Shown here: one piece after another, positions 6,411 to 14,259 of the stretch
How positions within the stretch are numbered: the first letter of the stretch is position 1
How the letters are laid out: each line of letters begins with the position of its first letter
Notes under the pieces: model-generated
Databases searched by the model: none
What the model saw: the letters and a program-made list of their open reading frames with translations, nothing else
What the model was told of the DNA's origin: nothing
Program-made: the position numbers and the translations under genes
NCBI GenBank assembly: GCA_905198575.1
Contig: CAJKDC010000056.1
Location: forward strand, 1 to 19,170
From: an uncultured Bacteroides sp.
GTDB taxonomy: Bacteria > Bacteroidota > Bacteroidia > Bacteroidales > Bacteroidaceae
Length of the DNA: 19,170 nt
Direction: 5' to 3'

Positions 6411-9400
6411 ATGAAAAGAAAAATTGTAAGTTTATTAGGTATCGCCTCTTTTGGCTTACCCTTATTTGCAATGCCGGAAAATCAACCGGATTTATTATCG
6501 TCTACAGGTGTTTCTACTGTAATGCAGCAACAAAAAGCTGTTCAGGGAAAAGTACTCGACCAGACAGGTTCTCCCATCATTGGTGCTAGTGTATTAGTAA
6601 AAGGTACTATGCGTGGTACTATCACAGATGTCGACGGAAACTTTTCTATCGATGTAGCCAAAGGAGAAACATTGGTCATCAGTTATATTGGTTATGTTAA
6701 TCAGGAAATCGTTCCTACAGGCAAAAACCTCTCTATCGTTCTAAAAGAAGACAATGAAGTGCTAGACGAGGTTGTTGTATTGGGTTATGGTGCCAATACA
6801 CGTAAACAGGACTTGTCGGCATCTGTAGGTGTATTGAGTAATACAGAAGAACTGACTAGCCGTCCGGTTAGTTCTACAGAAAGTATGCTGCAGGGACAGT
6901 TGGTCGGTGTTACCGTACAGGCAAATGGTGGTGACCCTACTGCAGCCCCGACTATCGTGATTCGTGGTCAAGGTTCACAGAACGGTGATAACGTGCTGTG
7001 GGTTGCCGACGGAGTGCCTGGAGCACCTATCGCTTCTATGAACGATATTGAATCTATTACGGTATTAAAAGATGCCGCTTCAGCTGCCATCTATGGTGCA
7101 CAGTCAGGTGCAGGTGGTGTAATTCTGGTGACTACCAAGAAAGCAAAGGAAGGTGCTCCTTCATTGAGTTACGATGCAACTTTCGGCGTGCGTCAGGCCT
7201 ACAATCTGCCGGAACCTCTGAATGCCGAACAGCAGATTGAGATGCGCAAGCGTTCATATGCCAATGCCGGACTGACACTGCCTGAAGGCTGGAACGTAGA
7301 AAAGACCCCATGGATTGGAACTACACGTACCAACTGGATGGACGAAATTTTCCGCTCTGCTTTCTACCAGCGTCACAATGTTGCTCTGAATGTGGGTACC
7401 GAGAACTTCTCAAACCGCGTTTCGTTTGCATACGACAATGACCAGGGTGTGTTGATTAACACTTTCAACAAGAATATGTCCCTCCGCTACAACGGTAAGT
7501 TCAAGCTGAACAAGTGGGTGACCATCAACGAGGACTTTGTATGGAAGAATACTGAAAGCCGTACGCATGATACCAGCAGTGCCTACACGGGTGCCGTGCT
7601 TGCTGCCATGTACATGCCTTCAAGTGCAACCGTATACAATCCGCTGGACGGTTCTTACGGAGGTACCACTACTGAGGACCCGGCTTACATCGAAAAATAC
7701 GGCTCTAACTTTGCTGATATTCACGGGGATGCTGTCAATCCGGTCCGCCTGCTCAAAGCAGACAATATTTTCGACCGTACCAGCGATGTATGGTCAACTA
7801 CCAGTCTTGAAATCGGAAATGTTATTCCGGGCTTGAAGTTTGTAAGCCGCTTTACTTACAACCTCAAGAATAACAACTACAAGAAATTCAGCCCAAGACG
7901 TGACGAGGTAGGTAAACCGGACCTTTCAAACTCGCTGATTGAAAGTGCTTACCGCAGCGATGCATGGAAGACAGAAAATACACTGACTTACGACAATACG
8001 TTCGGTGACCATACCATTGGTGCCCTGTTCTCTACAACGGCCGATCACTTCAATACACGTGGTCTTGAAGTAACCGGAAAAGATTTCCTGGATGAAACAG
8101 ACTATTTGCAGTATCTCACTTATGCAGGCTCTACCTCAGCTACCGACTATATGACCGGTCCGGATGCCAACGTTTCCTTGATCGGACGTCTGGCTTATTC
8201 GTATAACGACCGCTACTTCGTTACTGCATCATGGCGTCGTGACTATGCAGGCCGCTTGCCTAAGGCTAACAACCATGGTGATTTTCCTGCTTTCACTGCT
8301 GCATGGAAAATCTCCAACGAAAGCTTCTTCCCGAAATCAGATGTTCTCAATCTGTTGAAACTGCGTGCATCATGGGGACGTGTGGGTAACCTGGGTTCTA
8401 TCAGCTATAACTACAGCTCTCCGCTGCTCGGAAAGACATTCTGGACAGAGCAGGCACAGTACGGTGTCATGTCAAACCGCCTGTGGAACAACTTTGTTTA
8501 CTACCAGACTGCACTGAATCCGGATTTGACCTGGGAAACTTCAGAACAGACTGACCTCGGTCTTGATATTGATATGTTCAACAACCGCTTGTCTGTCCAG
8601 CTGGACTACTTCGACAAGCGTACCTTCAACCTGATTCAGGCACAGACCATGAACTGGCCGAGCACCATCGGTATTGACGCGATGCTGGTTAACCAGGGTG
8701 AGGTCCGTAACCGTGGTTTCGAAGCGCAAGTAAGCTGGAGCGACAAGGTGAACAAGGACTTCTCTTACTTCGTAAGCGGTAACTTCTCTTACCTGAAAAA
8801 CTGGGTTTCTGATATCGGTGTAAAGGATGAGGATGGCAATCCGGGTGTATGGACAGGCGACGGTAGCTTCCGTAACATTCCTTACGTATACCAGACTGCA
8901 GAAGGCGAGCCTTTGAATTCATTCTACCTGATTCAGACTGACGGTATTTTCCAGAGCGATGCCGAGGCTGCTGCATATGTAGACAAGGACGGTAACCGTA
9001 TCCAGCCGAATGCCGTAGCCGGTGACCTGAAGTTTGTGGACTACAACGGTGACGGTAAGATCAGTGATGCCGACCGCCAGTATATGGGAAGCGCAACTCC
9101 TAAGACCACATTCGCGCTGACTGCCGGATTTACCTACAAGAAACTCTCTGTAAGTGCCATGTTCCAGGGCGTGGGCGGTGCACAGGCATTGAACGTGGCC
9201 AAGTACATGACACTGAGTGACGTGGAAGGTAACTTCAACCGTTCCGGCGAAATCCTCAATGCATGGAGTCCCGAGAATACCTCTTCAGACATACCCCGTC
9301 TGTCAAAGAACGACCCGAACTCCAACTTCAGTACGGCTTCCGACTGGTACCTGGAAAATGCTTCTTACCTGCGTCTGAAGAACTTTACCGTATCGTATGA

Positions 9401-9590
9401 CCTGACAGATATTCTCCGTAAGAGTGCTCATCTGAGTGAGCGCAACAGCCGTATGTCTGTATACTTCAGCGGTGAAAACCTGTTCACGATTACTAATTAT
9501 TCGGGTATCGACCCTGAATGCGGTGGCTGGGATGCCATGAAGTATCCGGTTTCAAGAGTACTTTCTGTAGGTGTTAAATTGACTTATTAA
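6411..9590 (+). CDS. SusC/RagA-like TonB-dependent transporter (second pair)
   Basis: 1059 residues, full family length. Signal peptide 1-20 (cut after PLFA), then a carboxypeptidase-regulatory-like domain (about 43-113) with VQGKVLDQTGSPIIGASV and the VISYIGY motif, a TonB box DEVVVLGYG (119-127), the plug (about 130-245) with VADGVPG and IESITVLKDAASAAIYGA, and a barrel ending SVGVKLTY. It should import oligosaccharides across the outer membrane with the SusD-like protein encoded 27 bases downstream. The plug motif reads YGAQSGAGGV rather than the common YGSRGANGV. No STN domain is present, so ECF-sigma control is unlikely. Base composition changes inside the gene: roughly 41% GC over 6421-6900 against about 53% in barrel samples, with C-ending codons preferred after about 7160, near the plug/barrel join. 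The neighbours suggest a mannose-containing cargo; the protein itself does not tell. Confidence 0.95.
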   Translation: MKRKIVSLLGIASFGLPLFAMPENQPDLLSSTGVSTVMQQQKAVQGKVLDQTGSPIIGASVLVKGTMRGTITDVDGNFSIDVAKGETLVISYIGYVNQEIVPTGKNLSIVLKEDNEVLDEVVVLGYGANTRKQDLSASVGVLSNTEELTSRPVSSTESMLQGQLVGVTVQANGGDPTAAPTIVIRGQGSQNGDNVLWVADGVPGAPIASMNDIESITVLKDAASAAIYGAQSGAGGVILVTTKKAKEGAPSLSYDATFGVRQAYNLPEPLNAEQQIEMRKRSYANAGLTLPEGWNVEKTPWIGTTRTNWMDEIFRSAFYQRHNVALNVGTENFSNRVSFAYDNDQGVLINTFNKNMSLRYNGKFKLNKWVTINEDFVWKNTESRTHDTSSAYTGAVLAAMYMPSSATVYNPLDGSYGGTTTEDPAYIEKYGSNFADIHGDAVNPVRLLKADNIFDRTSDVWSTTSLEIGNVIPGLKFVSRFTYNLKNNNYKKFSPRRDEVGKPDLSNSLIESAYRSDAWKTENTLTYDNTFGDHTIGALFSTTADHFNTRGLEVTGKDFLDETDYLQYLTYAGSTSATDYMTGPDANVSLIGRLAYSYNDRYFVTASWRRDYAGRLPKANNHGDFPAFTAAWKISNESFFPKSDVLNLLKLRASWGRVGNLGSISYNYSSPLLGKTFWTEQAQYGVMSNRLWNNFVYYQTALNPDLTWETSEQTDLGLDIDMFNNRLSVQLDYFDKRTFNLIQAQTMNWPSTIGIDAMLVNQGEVRNRGFEAQVSWSDKVNKDFSYFVSGNFSYLKNWVSDIGVKDEDGNPGVWTGDGSFRNIPYVYQTAEGEPLNSFYLIQTDGIFQSDAEAAAYVDKDGNRIQPNAVAGDLKFVDYNGDGKISDADRQYMGSATPKTTFALTAGFTYKKLSVSAMFQGVGGAQALNVAKYMTLSDVEGNFNRSGEILNAWSPENTSSDIPRLSKNDPNSNFSTASDWYLENASYLRLKNFTVSYDLTDILRKSAHLSERNSRMSVYFSGENLFTITNYSGIDPECGGWDAMKYPVSRVLSVGVKLTY

Positions 9591-9617
9591 TGTTTCTCGT
9601 TTAAGAAGATAGAAGTT

Positions 9618-11249
9618 ATGAAAAAATATATATCAGTATTGGCTTTGTCTGCATGCATGTTCAGTTCTTGTAGTGACTTCCTTGATGTGCGTCCTGAGGG
9701 AAGTCCGGTGACAAATGCCTATTTTACCAATGACCAGCAGGCTATTGACGCAATCGACGGACTGTATGCACCCGTTCATCAGGAAAAGGGTTTCGGTCGT
9801 GAACTGTTCTGGGAACAGGGAGCTGCCTGTGACATCGTATGGGGACGTACCCGTGGATACAACACGCTGGCTACTTTCGACTATACCGGTGACGAGGGCC
9901 CTGTCAAGGGAGCTTTCGATATGTTCTATACCAATATATCACGTGCCAACTGGATTATCAAGCAGCTGCTTATCAAGGAAAAGACGACCGAGCTGACTGC
10001 CGTTGAAAAACGCAGTCTGGGCGAGGCTTACTTCATGCGCGGCATGGCACATTTCTGGATTGCATACCGTTACGGTACCGACAAGCAGGGTGTTCCCTTT
10101 ATACGTTACGAGGACTTTGAGGGTGATTACGACAACTCCATTCCTCCACAGCTGGCTTCTGTAACCGATAACTACCAGGCTATCCTGGACGATATGGACA
10201 AGGCCATCGCTTATCTGCCCCGTTTTGAGGAATATTCGGATGACGACAAGGGCCGTGCGCATCAGGCTGCTGCCGTAGCCTACAAGGCAAAGGTATGTGC
10301 TTACTGGGCTACCTGGAACGAGGAAAAATGGAACGACGTTATCAAGCTGGTCAACCAGTTGGAAAACGAATACGGACGTGACCTGGCTCCTACATTTGCC
10401 GAAGTGTTCTCTTCTGAATTTGCTGATTTCTGGAACAAGGAATATATCTGGTCTATCCCTTCAACCGGCGGTTCTACCGGTGGTGGTGTAGAATTCCCGG
10501 GGGTTATTCTTGAAAATAAAGGCTGGGGTATCTACAACGGCTGGGGACAGATTAAGCCGTCATACGATATCTACGAAGAAATGGCCAAGGACGGTGCAGG
10601 CAACGACCGTCTGGTACGCTCTATCCTGGAATACAATCAGGAATTTGAGTTCTTTGGTGAAACCCGCCGTTTCTTCTCTGTATCCGACCTTGAAGCCGGA
10701 TTCCAGATCAACAAGTACATGGATCCGTTCAAGCATCAGAATGCTGATACAGAGGGTTACGTAAACACCAACGGTAACTGGCCTACTGCCCGTATCAACT
10801 TCCCGCTGATTCGTTTTGCAGAAATGCTGTTGTTCCGTGCTGAAGCTTATCTGATGACCAATCAGGCCGGACTGGCAAAGGCTGACCTGAACCGCATCCG
10901 TGTCCGTTCTAACCTGCAGCCGCTGGATTATACTCCTACCATGGCCGATTTGTATCACGAACGCCGCTGTGAGCTGGCCTTCGAATACACCGACCACCTG
11001 TTCGACCTGAAACGCTGGCACCGTTCCTCAAATGCTGAAATCAAGCAGATTGCAGAAAAAGAGCTGAACTCACATCCGCGTATCCGCAAATACGATGACC
11101 GTATGAATCCGGAATCTCCTTTCGTAATTGCCGACTACGAAGATTACAAGAACAAGAGCAAGTATGAAGATTATATGATGGTATTCCCTTACCCGTCTAA
11201 TCAGATTACAAAATCGAACGGAAAATTGAAACAAAATGAAGGTTATTGA
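9618..11249 (+). CDS. SusD/RagB-like outer-membrane glycan-binding lipoprotein (second pair)
   Basis: 543 residues. The signal peptide ends in the lipobox MFSSC, with Cys18 as the lipidated residue, followed by SDFLDVRPEG, a usual start for mature SusD proteins. Family features are KRSLGEAYFMRGMAHFWIAYRYG (about 134-156), the TPR-like helices, NFPLIRFAEMLLFRAEAYLM (about 394-413), ELAFEYTDHLFDLKRWH and the C-terminal KSNGKLKQNEGY ending. It should sit on the cell surface over the SusC channel and bind the incoming glycan. The gene follows SusC by 27 bases and is followed within 40 bases by a very strong terminator, so the pair is a unit of its own, separate from the enzyme genes downstream. 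A poly-Gly/Ser/Thr stretch, STGGSTGGGVEFPG (about 282-295), may be a flexible surface loop. Confidence 0.95.
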   Translation: MKKYISVLALSACMFSSCSDFLDVRPEGSPVTNAYFTNDQQAIDAIDGLYAPVHQEKGFGRELFWEQGAACDIVWGRTRGYNTLATFDYTGDEGPVKGAFDMFYTNISRANWIIKQLLIKEKTTELTAVEKRSLGEAYFMRGMAHFWIAYRYGTDKQGVPFIRYEDFEGDYDNSIPPQLASVTDNYQAILDDMDKAIAYLPRFEEYSDDDKGRAHQAAAVAYKAKVCAYWATWNEEKWNDVIKLVNQLENEYGRDLAPTFAEVFSSEFADFWNKEYIWSIPSTGGSTGGGVEFPGVILENKGWGIYNGWGQIKPSYDIYEEMAKDGAGNDRLVRSILEYNQEFEFFGETRRFFSVSDLEAGFQINKYMDPFKHQNADTEGYVNTNGNWPTARINFPLIRFAEMLLFRAEAYLMTNQAGLAKADLNRIRVRSNLQPLDYTPTMADLYHERRCELAFEYTDHLFDLKRWHRSSNAEIKQIAEKELNSHPRIRKYDDRMNPESPFVIADYEDYKNKSKYEDYMMVFPYPSNQITKSNGKLKQNEGY

Positions 11250-11287
11250 TTGAAGTTTCTGATTTACCATAAATAAATGCTATTTTT

Positions 11288-11358
11288 GTCGTTCCAGACC
11301 GGATGGGCAGATTTTCTGTTAACCTCAGATGCCCGTCGGGTTTGGAATGACTTTTTTT
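11288..11358 (+). terminator. Long-stem intrinsic terminator after the second susC/susD pair
   Basis: The arms 11288-11309 and 11330-11351 (GTCGTTCCA...GATGGGCA and TGCCCGTC...TGGAATGAC) pair over 22 positions with a single G-G mismatch and three G-T wobbles, around a 20-base loop. Seven T residues (11352-11358) follow at once, and more T after one G. It begins 39 bases after the SusD stop. It should end most transcription before the enzyme operon, which has its own -7 box. Confidence 0.88.
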
Positions 11359-11441
11359 GTTTTTATGCTTCCCAAATTTGTTTTTATTTTAGTGTTATAA
11401 AAAGGGAGCAGACCTTTGGAAGCTTTGTTTTAAAAAATATT

Positions 11442-11449
11442 TATCTTTG
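11442..11449 (+). promoter_or_regulatory. Candidate -7 box of the six-gene enzyme operon
   Basis: TATCTTTG fits TAnnTTTG and lies 17 bases before the ATG at 11467, so the leader would be only about 10 bases. Two TTTG sequences lie upstream (11415-11418 and 11424-11427), but at spacings of 23 and 14 rather than 19-21, so the -33 element is uncertain. Confidence 0.5.
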
Positions 11450-11466
11450 AATATAATAAAAAAACT

Positions 11467-12618
11467 ATGAAACGAGTATTTTTAAAATTATTTTCTTTTT
11501 GTGTTTTGTCAGGAGTTTGTGTGACCATGCAGCCAGTATTGGCACAGAATAGTCGTACAGATAAAGTGCAGACTTATGTCATGCCTAACCCTTATCCGGT
11601 AGAGAAGATTGTATCTCCTGAAGGTAAAAAAGTAAAAAATGTAATTCTTATGATTGGCGATGGCATGAGTCTGATGCATGTTTATTCGGCTTGGACTGCC
11701 AATCGAGGTAAATTATACTTGGAAAACTGTCCGGTGGTTGGTTTGTCAAAGACATATTGTGCCAATAAACTGATTACAGATTCGGGTGCAGGTGGTACTG
11801 CTATGGCTATTGGTCAGAAGACGAATTATCACTCAGTGGGTGTCGACGCTCAGGGTAATCCGCAACCGTCACTGGTTACATTGGCCAAACGGAAAGGTTT
11901 GTCGGCAGGTATTGCGGTGACTTGTCGTTTGTGGGATGCAACACCGGCAGATTTTTGTTGTCACAATGTAGACCGTGATGCAGAGGATGCGATTGTAGCT
12001 GACTACGTAAACTGTGACGCTGATTATGTAGTTGGAGGTGGAGCCAAGAAGTTTGTCAACCGGGCAGATGGAAGAGATATCTTTAAGGAATTAGAGCAGA
12101 AAGGCTATAAAGTAGCCCGTAGCTGGGAAGAATGCAAGGCTATTAAGGACGGACGTATTTTTGCTGTAACTGATTCGGTAGATACACCATTACCAGCTGA
12201 GCGGGGAGACCGTCTGGCCCAGTCGGCTTTAAAGGGTATGGATTTGTTGTCAAAGAACGATAAAGGATTTTTCATGATGATTGAAGGTTCGCAGTTGGAT
12301 GATTATGGCCATTTTAATGATTTGGACTTGCTGATGCAGGAAACTCATGACTTCGACCGTACTGTAGGAAAAGTACTTGAATGGGCAGCACGTGATGGCG
12401 AAACTTTGGTTGTTGTAACAGCCGATCATGAAACCGGAGGTTTGACTTTGGTAGGTGGTGATAAAGACAAGGGAGAAATCCAGTGTAAATTTTCTACAAC
12501 CAGTCACTCGGGTGTAATGGTTCCTGTTTATGCATTTGGCCCAGGTGCTGAAAACTTTACCGGAATCTTTGAGAACTCGGATATTTTCCATAAAATTAAA
12601 GAATTGTTGAATCTTTAA
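11467..12618 (+). CDS. Alkaline phosphatase (PhoA superfamily), exported
   Basis: 383 residues with a signal peptide (about 1-26, ending PVLA before QNS), so periplasmic or surface exposed. Family role: hydrolysis of phosphate monoesters by a Ser nucleophile and two Zn2+ plus Mg2+. By alignment from memory with E. coli PhoA all catalytic positions are present: Asp65 in IGDGM (Asp51), Ser106 in TDSGAGGTAMA (Ser102), Asp157/Thr159 in WDATPADF (Asp153/Thr155), Glu273 (Glu322), Asp278 and His282 in QLDDYGH (Asp327, His331), Asp320/His321 in TADHETGG (Asp369/His370) and His347 in TSHSG (His412). The position of E. coli Lys328 is Asp279. At 383 residues it is shorter than E. coli PhoA (about 470). 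As first gene of the operon it probably removes phosphate from the glycan or its fragments rather than serving phosphate starvation; that is inferred from context. Confidence 0.9.
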   Translation: MKRVFLKLFSFCVLSGVCVTMQPVLAQNSRTDKVQTYVMPNPYPVEKIVSPEGKKVKNVILMIGDGMSLMHVYSAWTANRGKLYLENCPVVGLSKTYCANKLITDSGAGGTAMAIGQKTNYHSVGVDAQGNPQPSLVTLAKRKGLSAGIAVTCRLWDATPADFCCHNVDRDAEDAIVADYVNCDADYVVGGGAKKFVNRADGRDIFKELEQKGYKVARSWEECKAIKDGRIFAVTDSVDTPLPAERGDRLAQSALKGMDLLSKNDKGFFMMIEGSQLDDYGHFNDLDLLMQETHDFDRTVGKVLEWAARDGETLVVVTADHETGGLTLVGGDKDKGEIQCKFSTTSHSGVMVPVYAFGPGAENFTGIFENSDIFHKIKELLNL

Positions 12619-12634
12619 ATCGTAGACGAACAAT

Positions 12635-14248
12635 ATGAAAAACATAAAAGCTCTCCTTGTAGGGTGTGCTTTGCTTGGGGGGATAGGTTCCTTCCAGGCA
12701 ATGGCGCAGAGCTGTGGTAATGACAGCATTTATAACTTGCCTTATAAAGATACTTATGTGAAAGAACCGTTAGTAGCCGAAAATACATATCGTATTGCCA
12801 AGCCTCGCTATCTTACACCTAAAAGTTTTGAGGAAGCGCAGCAGATTTTACCTGCTCCTATTTGGGCGGGTCATGCCGACGAGTTGGCCATGTATTGGCG
12901 TGCATGGGAGATTGCAGTAGGAAATATTCATAACCCGCAACCCGGTTCTGGTTTTGTCGCTCCGTTTATCGATACGGCATACAATGGCAATATATTTATG
13001 TGGGACTCGTCTTTTATTCTGATGTTTGCCCGCTATGGTGCCCGTTTTTTCCCGTTCCAAAACACACTGGATAACTTTTATGCCAAGCAGCATCCTGATG
13101 GCTTTATCTGTCGTGAAATTAAAGCTGATGGGGCAGACTGTTTTGAACGTTATGATCCGGTAAGTACCGGTCCTAATCTGATGCCTTGGTGCGAAATGGT
13201 TTATTATCATCAGTTTGGTGATACAGAACGCCTGCATAAGATATTCCCGGTATTGTGTGCTTATTACAAGTGGCTTCGCTTGAACCGTACGTGGCGTAAT
13301 GGTATGTATTGGTCGAGTGGCTGGGGCACCGGAATGGATAATATGCCCCGTGTTGAGTCGAAATACAATCCTATTTTCAGCCATGGTCACATGATCTGGC
13401 TGGATACTAACTTGCAGCAGCTTTTTACGGCAAACCTTTTGCTCGAAATGGGATTTTATCTGGAACGCTGGCAGGAAATTGAAGAGCTGGAAGATGAAAT
13501 TCAGGTACTTAAAAAATATATCCGCGAAAATCTGTGGGATGAAGAAACAGGTTTCCTTTATGACCAGTATGCTGATGGTTCTTTGGCTAAGACGAAGGGG
13601 ATAGGTGCTTATTGGGCATTGTTTACCGATGTGCTTGACGATGCTCAGACTAAACGTCTGGTGAGTGAGTTGGAAAATCCTGCTACCTTTAACCGTAAAT
13701 TCCGTATCCCGTCTTTATCGGCTGATAATCCTCGCTATAAGGCGAATGGACGTTATTGGCAGGGGGGAATCTGGCCTGGTACTAATTACATGGTAATGAA
13801 CGGATTGGTAAAGAAGGGATACCGTCAATTGGCACGTGAAATTGCTTTGAGTCATTTTGACCAGGTTTTCCAGGTATATAAGAACACAGGAACTTTTTGG
13901 GAGTATTATGCACCCGAAGCTGCGGAACCTGGATTTATGGCGCGTAAGGAATTTATTGGATGGACCGGACTGGCACCGATTGCAGAGTTGATAGAATATA
14001 TTATTGGTATTCGGGGTGATTATGCTGAACGTCGTATCGTTTGGGATATGAACCTTACGGAAGAAAACGGTATCGAACGCTATCCGTTCGGACCTGATGG
14101 CCTGATTACGATGAAAGCGGAACGCCGTCGTTCGGCTGCCGATCGTCCGAAGATTACGGTAGAGTCAAATATACCTTTTGAACTGGTTGTCCTTTATGGT
14201 GACCAGGAAATGAAGGTTCAGGTAAAGGAAGGAAAAAATAATTTTTAA
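12635..14248 (+). CDS. (alpha/alpha)6-barrel glycosidase, GH63/trehalase-like (MGH1-like domain)
   Basis: 537 residues; signal peptide 1-24 (FQAMA before QSC), exported. The body resembles clan GH-G inverting alpha-glycosidases (GH63, GH37): FMWDSSFI (121-128), GMYWSSGWGTGMDNMPR (223-239), IWLDTNLQQLF (254-264), YWQGGIWPGTNYMV (374-387) and GTFWEYYAPE (419-428), then a small beta-rich tail. By analogy with GH63 mannosylglycerate hydrolases and YgjK, Asp235 would be the general acid and Glu423 (or Glu428) the base; Trp123/Asp124 would line the -1 subsite. GH63 relatives act on alpha-glucosides, mannosylglycerate or glucosylglycerate, so the substrate here is open: alpha-mannoside or alpha-glucoside caps are both possible. 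It lies 16 bases after the phosphatase gene and 11 before the GH125 gene. It could belong to a GH family other than GH63; the fold is surer than the family. Confidence 0.75.
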   Translation: MKNIKALLVGCALLGGIGSFQAMAQSCGNDSIYNLPYKDTYVKEPLVAENTYRIAKPRYLTPKSFEEAQQILPAPIWAGHADELAMYWRAWEIAVGNIHNPQPGSGFVAPFIDTAYNGNIFMWDSSFILMFARYGARFFPFQNTLDNFYAKQHPDGFICREIKADGADCFERYDPVSTGPNLMPWCEMVYYHQFGDTERLHKIFPVLCAYYKWLRLNRTWRNGMYWSSGWGTGMDNMPRVESKYNPIFSHGHMIWLDTNLQQLFTANLLLEMGFYLERWQEIEELEDEIQVLKKYIRENLWDEETGFLYDQYADGSLAKTKGIGAYWALFTDVLDDAQTKRLVSELENPATFNRKFRIPSLSADNPRYKANGRYWQGGIWPGTNYMVMNGLVKKGYRQLAREIALSHFDQVFQVYKNTGTFWEYYAPEAAEPGFMARKEFIGWTGLAPIAELIEYIIGIRGDYAERRIVWDMNLTEENGIERYPFGPDGLITMKAERRRSAADRPKITVESNIPFELVVLYGDQEMKVQVKEGKNNF

Positions 14249-14259
14249 AGATAAATACT

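Noticed and set aside
6180..6500. Antisense small RNA start near the second SusC start, as known for some Bacteroides glycan loci
   Set aside because: I searched the minus strand for a TAnnTTTG box (CAAAnnTA on the plus strand) in this interval and did not find one.
12250..13390. Minus-strand open frames of 159 and 180 codons opposite the phosphatase and GH63-like genes
   Set aside because: They lie antisense to well-supported genes with intact catalytic motifs and have no recognisable product or promoter.
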